This document shows positions 1 through 6,485 of a stretch of DNA of 10,164 nt, one piece after another. Source of the DNA: an uncultured Anaerolineae bacterium. GTDB taxonomy: Bacteria; Chloroflexota; Anaerolineae; Anaerolineales; UBA4823. Below the pieces are notes generated by a model. That model had not been told where the DNA came from and made no database searches. It saw nothing but the letters and a program-made list of their open reading frames with translations. Made by a program: the position numbers and the translations under genes. The stretch is taken from positions 1 to 10,164 of the forward strand of contig CAKZNJ010000310.1 of NCBI GenBank assembly GCA_937129505.1, written 5' to 3'. The first letter of the stretch is position 1. Each line of letters starts with the position of its first letter.

Positions 1-545
1 ATATGGATCAAGCCAACCTTCTCGCGCCTTTCTTTGCGGATGAAATCTTCCAGCTTATTGAGATCAATATTGCCCTTAAACGGATGTTCTGCGGTTGTAT
101 CTAATCCCTCATTAATGACAAGGTTGTGCGGAATCCCCCCTTTATGCACTACATGGGCATGGGTGGTATCGAAGAACATATTGCCCAGCGCAGAGAAGCC
201 GGTTCGTAAGTGCAACGTCATCAGGATGTTCTCCGCTGGGCGACCCTGATGCGTTGGGATAACATACGGATAACCGGTAATCTCTTGAATGACCTCTTGC
301 AAGTGGAACCAGTTTCGACAGCCCGCATAGGATTCATCCCCGGTCATAATCCCCGCCCATTGGTACTGGCTCATCGCCGAAGTTCCGCTATCGGTCAACA
401 AATCCACGAACACATCCTCTGCAGGGATATTGAAGATATTGTAGTGGGCTTGGCGCAAAATCGTTTCTCGTTGACTGCGTGTGGTCAACTTAAGCGGCTC
501 TACAACCTTTATGCGATATGGCTCGGCTTGGGAAAAAAGGTCCAT
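1..545 (-). CDS. tnaA: Tryptophanase (beta-eliminating lyase), 3' end cut off by window edge
   Basis: A PLP-dependent lyase that would split L-tryptophan into indole, pyruvate and ammonia in the cytoplasm. Only the first 181 codons are in the window. The reading begins MDLFSQAEPYRIKVVEP and carries family blocks: FVDLLTDSGT (residues 46-55), GDESYAG (69-75, with the active-site-region Tyr73), PTHQGRPAEN (97-106, the PLP-phosphate region Arg102) and FKGNIDL near residue 160. The closest families are tryptophanase and tyrosine phenol-lyase. Asp126 in FFDTT sits where tryptophanases keep Asp and tyrosine phenol-lyases keep Thr (Thr124 of the Citrobacter enzyme), which favours tryptophanase, although nearby segments such as QWAGIM look more like the phenol-lyase. 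The PLP lysine lies outside the window. The ATG at 545 is supported by AGGAG nine bases upstream. The gene is divergent from the chemoreceptor. Family assignment is secure; substrate is inferred. Confidence 0.8.
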   Translation of the reverse strand, partial: MDLFSQAEPYRIKVVEPLKLTTRSQRETILRQAHYNIFNIPAEDVFVDLLTDSGTSAMSQYQWAGIMTGDESYAGCRNWFHLQEVIQEITGYPYVIPTHQGRPAENILMTLHLRTGFSALGNMFFDTTHAHVVHKGGIPHNLVINEGLDTTAEHPFKGNIDLNKLEDFIRKERREKVGLIH

Positions 546-612
546 GTATGTTGTCTCCTCATCCTCTAAAACAATTTCCTTTCTTCGCTTCGAGATCAGA
601 AGCACTAGCTTG

Positions 613-641
613 ATTATAGGGCTGCTTAGCTCATAAAGCAA
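613..641 (-). promoter_or_regulatory. Sigma70-type promoter for the tryptophanase gene
   Basis: On the minus strand, TTGCTT (636-641) is followed after exactly 17 bases by a perfect TATAAT (613-618). Transcription would start near 606, leaving an untranslated leader of about 60 bases ending in the AGGAG site. No room is left for a tnaC-like leader peptide of the enterobacterial kind. Seen in sequence; activity is inferred. Confidence 0.55.
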
Positions 642-701
642 GTGACGAATTGCCGTTCTCACGGACGAGAGATAACCTCAGTGGCATTAAACATGGCTGG
701 G

Positions 702-737
702 TTGAATCCTTCTGGTAGTAGAGATTGGTGGATTCAA
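702..737. repeat. 8-bp inverted repeat in the divergent intergenic region
   Basis: TTGAATCC (702-709) and GGATTCAA (730-737) are perfect inverted copies separated by 20 bases. The site lies between the lyase promoter and the chemoreceptor, about 60 bases upstream of the lyase -35 box. It could be an operator for a dimeric regulator or a chance hairpin. No known binding-site consensus is recognised. Confidence 0.35.
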
Positions 738-874
738 AAAGGCGATTTCATAATAACTAACAAGATTGCAAGGCTGATTCACTAATTTTTTACAGCATTA
801 CCCGAACTTTATGGCGATAATTAGAAGAAATTAATGTCCATATTTACCCATGACCATTGAATTGAGAGGAAAGG

Positions 875-3343
875 ATGAACGCAAAAACCACTCAGCTCAA
901 GTCTCTCAAAACCACAATTGTCTTGTGGGCGGGGTTATGCCTGCTGCTAACGGGTGGCATTTTAGCAACTTATGCTGCCTCCACCGTTCGCAGGATGGCA
1001 ACCGAAAGCGCTCTAGATCAGGCTCAAACCCAAGCGCGCGAGATTGCCGCTCAGATTGACGCTGAGATCGAAATTGCCATGGATGCCGTGCGCACCATGG
1101 CCGGTGCATTGAAGACAACAAAGGATAAAAAGAGCCCAGTGGTGTTAGACCGCAAACAGGTCAGTTGGATGATACGGCAGCTGATCGTCGAAAATCCTAG
1201 CTTAACCGGGGCAAGCACGCTTTGGGAGCCCAACGCCTTCGATGGAAAAGATCGCCAGTATATCAACACCCCTCCCGACCACGATCATACTGGCCGCTTT
1301 CTGCCCTACTGGCATTGGGACGAGAAAGGTAACCCAGTGGTCGAACCTTTGACCGACTATGAGACCAGCGAATGGGTCGTATGTCCGAAAACCACCAAAA
1401 ACGAGTGTATCACCGAACCATACATCTACCCAATCAACGGTGTAGATGTGCTAATGACCACCGTGGTCGCCCCCATTGTCCTCGATGTGACCTACTATGG
1501 ATTGGTGACAGCGGATATCGACCTGCAATTTCTCCAGCAGTACTTTGCCAATCGCATAGAAGTATACGGCGGAGCTGGCGAGCTGGCAATTCTCTCCAAC
1601 AAAGGAATGTTAGCCGGCGTAACCGGGAAACCTTATCTGGTGGGCAAGATGATCTCCGAATACAGCGGGGATCATGAGCGGGTCGTTGCTGCGATTCAAG
1701 GCAATAAACTCGATTATTTCACCAGCAACGGAAACCTAGAAGTCGTCGCTCCCTTTGTGGTCGGCAAATCCTACACCCCGTGGGGAGTGATGCTGCGCAT
1801 CCCCCTGAGCGCAATCACAGCAAGCGCTAACCGCCTGACTTTGCAAATGATTCTAATTGGCTTTATCCTGATTGCAGCGGGGTTAGCTGCAATCTGGTGG
1901 GCGATGGGGTTCACAGTCTCCAAACCTCTAGGACAATTACGGGCTGCCGCAGCCAAATTAGCCAACGGAGATACCGAGGGGATTGCGGTTGGAGACTTAA
2001 TTCAGCGCGAAGATGAAATTGGAGAAGTCGGTCGCGCTTTTCAAGGGCTCATCGAGTATTACGGCGAGGTCGCCGAAGTCAGCCAAAAAGTAGCCAGTGG
2101 CGATTTGACCACCAACGTCCGCCCACGCTCAGCGCGCGATATCCTTGGAAAGAGCATTGCCGGCATGATTCAGAGCTTGCGCGAAGTGATCGAGTCGCTC
2201 GCCCTCAATGCCAACGACCTGAAAGAGGCCGCCTCACAACTGGCCGAGATTGCGACCGAAAGCGGACAGGCTACCAACCAGATCGCAGCCACTGTGCAAC
2301 AAGTTGCCAAAGGGGCTACGCAGCAATCCCAATCGGTTAATCGCACTGCGGCTTCGGTAGAGCAGATGACCCGAGCGATCAACGGCGTTGCACGAGGTGC
2401 TCAAGAACAGGCAATTTCAGTCGCTAAGGCGTCCACTCTCACTTCCCAAATTTCAGCCACCGTCCAACAGGTCGCCGGCAACGCCCAAGTCTTGCTGAAG
2501 AGCGCAGACCAGTCCCGTCAAGCCGCTCTAGAAGGCGCAAAGACGGTCGGAGAGACGGTGCTCGGCATGGCAGAAATCAAGAACAAAGTCAGCGTTTCTG
2601 CTCTCCGCGTTGAAGAGATGGGCAAGCGATCCCAGCAAATTGGCGCGATTGTGGAAACCATTGAAGACATCGCTAGCCAGACCAACCTGCTCGCCCTGAA
2701 CGCTGCTATCGAAGCTGCTCGCGCAGGAGAACATGGCAAGGGCTTTGCAGTCGTAGCAGATGAAGTGCGCAAACTTGCCGAACGCTCCAGCCAAGCCACA
2801 AAAGAAATCGCCGCCCTCGTCAAGAACATTCAGCAGTCCGTTCAAGAGGCGGTTTCGGCGATGAATGATGGCGCTCAGGAAGTAGAGAGTGGAGTGGTAA
2901 AAGCCGAACAAGCCGGTCAATCCCTCACCGAAATCTTGAAATCAGCCGACTCGGTGCGCGAACAAGCCGAGCAAACCGCCAAAGCCGCTCAACAAATGGA
3001 TACCGCAGCGAACGAATTGGTCAGCGCCATGGACTCTGTCTCAGCGGTAGTGGAGCAGAATACCGCAGCGACAGAGGAAATGTCAGCAAGCGCCAACGAA
3101 GTTACCGAAGCGATCGAAAACATCGCCAGCGTGAGTGAAGAGAATAGCGCTGCCATCGAAGAGGTGAGTGCCAGTGCCGAGCAGATGAGCGCCCAAGCCC
3201 AAGAAGTGATGGCTTCAGCTCAGACCCTAGCCCAAATGGCAGAAAACCTGCAAGCAATGGTGCAGCGCTTTCGCATGACAGTCGAAGAAGCCGAAGAGAA
3301 AGGGGCCGCCGAAGTACCAAAAGCGGAGGTACTCGCCGCTTAA
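875..3343 (+). CDS. Methyl-accepting chemotaxis protein with dCache sensor
   Basis: A transmembrane chemoreceptor that would bind a ligand outside the membrane and control CheA/CheW in the cytoplasm. Of 822 residues: a short N-terminal cytoplasmic stretch, TM1 about 14-34, an extracytoplasmic sensor about 36-320, TM2 about 323-345, a HAMP domain from about 346 to 400, a second HAMP-like stretch to about 450 (containing VASGDLTTNV), then a long coiled-coil signalling domain. The CheA/CheW-binding hairpin is canonical at 597-646, with its tip at about Glu619 (ARAGEHGKGFAVVADEVRKL). The sensor has the dCache pattern GRFLPYW (140-146), EPYIYPING (181-189), then VLMTTVVAPI. It lacks the amino-acid-binding signature RxWY seen in PctA-type dCache sensors, so the ligand is unknown. 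The C-terminus lacks a CheR-tethering pentapeptide. The ATG at 875 has AGAGGA a few bases upstream. It is a single gene followed by a terminator. Confidence 0.93.
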   Translation: MNAKTTQLKSLKTTIVLWAGLCLLLTGGILATYAASTVRRMATESALDQAQTQAREIAAQIDAEIEIAMDAVRTMAGALKTTKDKKSPVVLDRKQVSWMIRQLIVENPSLTGASTLWEPNAFDGKDRQYINTPPDHDHTGRFLPYWHWDEKGNPVVEPLTDYETSEWVVCPKTTKNECITEPYIYPINGVDVLMTTVVAPIVLDVTYYGLVTADIDLQFLQQYFANRIEVYGGAGELAILSNKGMLAGVTGKPYLVGKMISEYSGDHERVVAAIQGNKLDYFTSNGNLEVVAPFVVGKSYTPWGVMLRIPLSAITASANRLTLQMILIGFILIAAGLAAIWWAMGFTVSKPLGQLRAAAAKLANGDTEGIAVGDLIQREDEIGEVGRAFQGLIEYYGEVAEVSQKVASGDLTTNVRPRSARDILGKSIAGMIQSLREVIESLALNANDLKEAASQLAEIATESGQATNQIAATVQQVAKGATQQSQSVNRTAASVEQMTRAINGVARGAQEQAISVAKASTLTSQISATVQQVAGNAQVLLKSADQSRQAALEGAKTVGETVLGMAEIKNKVSVSALRVEEMGKRSQQIGAIVETIEDIASQTNLLALNAAIEAARAGEHGKGFAVVADEVRKLAERSSQATKEIAALVKNIQQSVQEAVSAMNDGAQEVESGVVKAEQAGQSLTEILKSADSVREQAEQTAKAAQQMDTAANELVSAMDSVSAVVEQNTAATEEMSASANEVTEAIENIASVSEENSAAIEEVSASAEQMSAQAQEVMASAQTLAQMAENLQAMVQRFRMTVEEAEEKGAAEVPKAEVLAA

Positions 3344-3366
3344 TCCTGAACGAACTCTCTTTGAGT

Positions 3367-3397
3367 AAAACAGGGCGAGATCAACCCGCCCTGTTTT
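3367..3397 (+). terminator. Strong intrinsic terminator, probably bidirectional
   Basis: AAAACAGGGCG and CGCCCTGTTTT form a perfect 11-bp stem around a 9-base loop, 24 bases after the chemoreceptor stop. The run of T ends the stem on the plus strand and the matching A run gives a T tail on the minus strand. It can therefore also stop transcripts of the peptidase operon, whose last gene ends at 3503. Confidence 0.9.
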
Positions 3398-3502
3398 GTT
3401 GTGTCTCAGGCAGAGTCATTTAGAAGCAACCTGACACTGCGAGATTTCCTTTTCCTCGCCATTATCTTTCCCTTCAAATCGGGACTTAGGAGCAGATTTG
3501 GC

Positions 3503-5005
3503 TTAAGGCAGTCCCCCTTCTAAATGGCTGGCTGCTACGGCTTTGTCGGAGGCGGTGACGGTCACACCATTGCGTTTGAGGTAACCCAAATAGGGGCGGG
3601 AACCATTGTAGGCAATCCACCCTTCGAGATTAAACGCCAACACCCCTTCAGCAAGAATCCACTCACCGTTGTATTTGCGGGCGATGTGAATGTGTGTGCC
3701 GGTTGACGTGCCTCCTTCACAGGATGGATGACCAAGTGGATCACCGGCTTTAACAAATGACCCTAGAGGAGCACGATCCCGGCTGGCAATATGCAAATAG
3801 AAGACTGCCCAACCTGTGCGGTCATCTCCATCACCGTCCAAATCCAGCATCAGCTCACCGACGTCAACGTGAGCGACCACCCCATCCGCAACCGCAGTGA
3901 CCCATAAGTCTGTAGAAACACATCCTGAGGCAACCGAGGGCGGAGCAAAGTCAACGGCTGCAAACGGTTGACCACTTCCCCAAGCCGTATGGGGTCCACC
4001 AGTGTAAGCCCACACCTCCCCCGGCGCAAAGGGAAGGCGCAAGGGAGGCTGTTCCAAACTGCCCGGCAGATGAGGTTCATCGTTGATCCAAGGATCGCCA
4101 AAGAGTTTCTGATAGGTTTGAGAAAAGCCTTGCGGGCTAACTGCCCACCGATAAGCCTCATCTGGCAGGAGATTATTGAAATAAACATGCAGAGCAGCGG
4201 TAGCTGCATTGAGCCAGGGATCAAAGCGCTCTTCGCGCCCATCTTCGTGTTCGACACCAAGCAACTGCCCAGCTCGAAAGCTATAATACCCATCGTTCAA
4301 TAGGTTAGCCGTCCAAATCAACTGCGGATATAAGCCCTTGCGGTAAGCATTCCGATAGCCGAGTGGGTAAGTGAGCTCATCTTGGCTGGGAAGGGAATTT
4401 GTCAGCGCAGCCGAATGAAATTCCAACAAAGCCAACAAAACCATCGGGCTGACACTGTAATGACGGGCAACATAATCCACAATCTCAGCGGAAGAGCGGG
4501 TTGTCCGAGCAGCAAATTCCCGATAGCCATTTAACCAACCGGGTTGTTGGGCAATAAACGCCGCTGTATCAAATCCTTTCGCCCGCGGCCCGTTGATAAA
4601 CACACTATCAGGGATGATTTTATAGGGGTTACCCCACAGGGGGTTATAGTAGATAGGGATTTTCATCGGCATACCGGGCGGCATGGTAGTTGCGGATTGG
4701 GGGATAAATGAATTAGCCCCCAGGATTTCTTCCACAGTGGTATTAAAGCGCAGGGCGAGCAACGGCAACGTGTCACCACTCTGAGCTGTGTAATCAACCA
4801 ACTCGCCAGGAGCGTATACCGGCCGGGTGGGAAGAGGGGTAACCTGAGGGGTAGGAGTATTAATCTCCTGCCATTCTTGAGCAAAGGCCGGCAGCGGCTC
4901 CGCTGACGGGGAAGAAGGAACTGGAAAATTACAGCCACCAAGAGCAATGGCAAAAAGAATACAAACAGATAAAATGTCCCTAATTTTCAACCGCCGAGCA
5001 ATCAC
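3503..5005 (-). CDS. LysM + M23A metallopeptidase lipoprotein, copy 4 (last of operon)
   Basis: A predicted lipid-anchored zinc endopeptidase acting outside the membrane, probably on peptidoglycan cross-bridges or similar peptides. With the GTG at 5005 the protein has 500 residues: signal peptide ending in the lipobox LGGC (Cys25), Pro/Thr-rich linker, LysM about 72-118 (SGDTLPLLALRF), helical middle domain about 130-305 (SVSPMVLLALLE, 184-195), and an M23 domain about 325-485. Expected zinc ligands are His339, Asp352 and His440; catalytic histidines are His405 (FYLHIA) and His438 (GTHIHIARKYNGEW). The H339-D352 gap of 13 matches LasA-type M23A enzymes, and HTAWGSGQPFAAVDF resembles beta-lytic protease. 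Loop DLDGDGDD (388-395) could bind calcium. Cys362 and Cys429 are conserved in all four copies. An ATG at 5137 would extend it, but would overlap the previous gene by 80 bases and bury the signal peptide. The GTG (weak AGAGAAG upstream) or a TTG at 4990 fits better. The start is uncertain; 52 bases separate it from copy 3. Confidence 0.88.
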   Translation of the reverse strand: MIARRLKIRDILSVCILFAIALGGCNFPVPSSPSAEPLPAFAQEWQEINTPTPQVTPLPTRPVYAPGELVDYTAQSGDTLPLLALRFNTTVEEILGANSFIPQSATTMPPGMPMKIPIYYNPLWGNPYKIIPDSVFINGPRAKGFDTAAFIAQQPGWLNGYREFAARTTRSSAEIVDYVARHYSVSPMVLLALLEFHSAALTNSLPSQDELTYPLGYRNAYRKGLYPQLIWTANLLNDGYYSFRAGQLLGVEHEDGREERFDPWLNAATAALHVYFNNLLPDEAYRWAVSPQGFSQTYQKLFGDPWINDEPHLPGSLEQPPLRLPFAPGEVWAYTGGPHTAWGSGQPFAAVDFAPPSVASGCVSTDLWVTAVADGVVAHVDVGELMLDLDGDGDDRTGWAVFYLHIASRDRAPLGSFVKAGDPLGHPSCEGGTSTGTHIHIARKYNGEWILAEGVLAFNLEGWIAYNGSRPYLGYLKRNGVTVTASDKAVAASHLEGGLP

Positions 5006-5057
5006 AGCTTCTCTATTGCACTGCCGCAGGAGAAGGTGGCAACATGCAGGCGAGCTA

Positions 5058-6485
5058 TCAAGGCGTTGGGGTAAGAGTCGGTCTAGCAATCTTCGTAACA
5101 TAAGAACCATAAGGTCGGGCGATGACTTCTTGCCCATCTTTGACTAAAGTGCCTTCGTAAGGTTTTTCACCCGCTTGGGCGATCCAGCCATCCAACACAA
5201 AAGGGATGCTACCGGCGGCGGGGATCCACTCCCCATTATACTTGCGAGCGATATGGACGTGGGTGCCGGTTGCGCGGCCGCCCTCACAGGAGGGTTGCCC
5301 AATCCGCTCTCCTGCCTTTAGCCGTTGCCCGACCGCTACACGTCCCTGCTCGGCTATGTGTAGATAAAGGACTGCCCAGCCGCTTTGCTCAAAACCATCG
5401 GCGGGGGCGCCCGCTGGGTCATCCAATTCCAAAATCACACCGCCGAACTCCGAGCGCACGACGACGCCATCCGCTACAGCGGTCACCCAAGCATCGGTGG
5501 GAACGCAGCCGTGGTCATAGGTGGCCGGCGCAAAATCCAGCGCCGCCAATGCCCCTTCCGTCTCCCACACCACATGGGGACCACTGGTAAATGCCCACAT
5601 GCGGCCCATCTCAAATGGCAAAATGAAGGGGGGTTGGGTCAGGCCAGGAGGCAACAAAGGTTCTACGGCAGATGCCCTCTTTTCGAAATCGCCAAACAAC
5701 CGCCGGTGGACTGCTAAGAAGTCACTTTCAGGTTGAACAGCTCGGCGGGCTATTTCGGGTTCATAAAAAGCCAAAAAGTAAACCACCGCCACACTACCGG
5801 CATTCCAAGTGCGGTCGATCGAGATTGTCGAGCCATCCTGCAACGGGATTTCCGAAAACTGCCCAGCTTTCCAGCCATAATATCCAGCCGATAATCGGCT
5901 CGCCGCCCAACTCAACTGGCGGAACAAACCCTGGCGATGATAATCCGTGTTGCCCAATAAATAATCCTTCTCCACCCCCTCGCCCAACTCCCCGCTCACA
6001 CAACCGCAATTCAGCTCTAATAAGGTCAGCAACAAGCGCGGATTGATGGAGTTCTCGATTGCTACTCTTTCGATAATCGCCGCTGCGCTTGTCCAGGCGG
6101 TACTTTTCAAATATTCGCGGTGTCCTTTGAGAAATCCCGTTGTCTGATCCAGATAGTTCTGAACAGAAAAATCGATCGCTGAAGGAGAAAAAACAACCTC
6201 ACTATCAGGAAAATAAAAATTGAGCAAGCTCTGCGAGGATACAGTTGGCTGTGGAAGGATAGACGTAGCGGTTAGGGAGGGTTGAAGCATGATATTGTTG
6301 GGGCTTGTCGTAGGCTTTATAACGAGAGGCGTTTGACCATGGGGGGGCAGCGAGGGCGGTAGGGCAGTCGGATTTTGCGAGGCAGCTAAAGTCGCCTGAC
6401 AGGCGCTCAGAAAGATGAAGAATCCCAAGCCCGTCAAAACCATCCAAAGCCGCAGGGGAAGAGAAACACTATTGTAAATCTTCAT
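5058..6485 (-). CDS. M23A metallopeptidase lipoprotein lacking LysM, copy 3
   Basis: Third gene of the operon, 475 residues from the ATG at 6485. The signal peptide has lipobox LSAC (Cys29). A Pro/Ser/Thr-rich linker then runs to about residue 88 and passes straight into the helical domain at FPDSEVVFSP (92-101): the LysM domain present in the other three copies is missing. The middle domain keeps SINPRLLLTLLE (146-157), but the next residues are LNCGCV (Cys160, Cys162) instead of YQSGWV. The M23 domain about 290-456 has zinc ligands His304, Asp317 and His411, and catalytic His376 and His409, all intact, so it should be active. Cys327 and Cys400 form the conserved pair. Its loop LDDPAGAPADGFEQSGW (354-370) matches copy 1, not copies 2 and 4. 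The tail ends in RPTLTPTP. The start overlaps the end of copy 2 by 17 bases and has no clear ribosome site, so translation is probably coupled. A TTG at 6530 or ATG at 6518 are alternatives. Confidence 0.88.
   Translation of the reverse strand: MKIYNSVSLPLRLWMVLTGLGFFIFLSACQATLAASQNPTALPPSLPPHGQTPLVIKPTTSPNNIMLQPSLTATSILPQPTVSSQSLLNFYFPDSEVVFSPSAIDFSVQNYLDQTTGFLKGHREYLKSTAWTSAAAIIERVAIENSINPRLLLTLLELNCGCVSGELGEGVEKDYLLGNTDYHRQGLFRQLSWAASRLSAGYYGWKAGQFSEIPLQDGSTISIDRTWNAGSVAVVYFLAFYEPEIARRAVQPESDFLAVHRRLFGDFEKRASAVEPLLPPGLTQPPFILPFEMGRMWAFTSGPHVVWETEGALAALDFAPATYDHGCVPTDAWVTAVADGVVVRSEFGGVILELDDPAGAPADGFEQSGWAVLYLHIAEQGRVAVGQRLKAGERIGQPSCEGGRATGTHVHIARKYNGEWIPAAGSIPFVLDGWIAQAGEKPYEGTLVKDGQEVIARPYGSYVTKIARPTLTPTP

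Larger units (their letters stand above)
546..874. other. Divergent intergenic region (329 bp)
   Basis: This region separates the leftward lyase from the rightward chemoreceptor. It holds the leftward promoter at 613-641, the inverted repeat at 702-737, and AT-rich sequence near 780-845. For the rightward gene, a GATAAT at 816-821 could be a -10 box, and the overlapping GGCGATAA at 813-820 resembles the sigma28 -10 element, but no convincing -35 lies at the right distance for either. No coding sequence or RNA gene was recognised here. Confidence 0.6.

Noticed and set aside
210..569. 119-residue plus-strand open frame
   Set aside because: It lies opposite the tryptophanase, whose family motifs are clear; the plus-strand translation has no recognisable domain.
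850..1059. Plus-strand frame starting at the ATG at 850
   Set aside because: It is in another frame and overlaps the chemoreceptor, whose own start at 875 has a good ribosome site and a full-length domain order.
3001..3075. ATACCGCAGCGA repeated 60 bases apart
   Set aside because: It lies inside the coiled-coil part of the chemoreceptor and is explained by heptad-like repetition (DTAAN/NTAAT), not a mobile or regulatory repeat.
5006..5137. N-terminal extension of copy 4 to an ATG at 5137
   Set aside because: It overlaps the end of copy 3 by 80 bases, has no ribosome site and would place the lipoprotein signal about 60 residues inside the protein.
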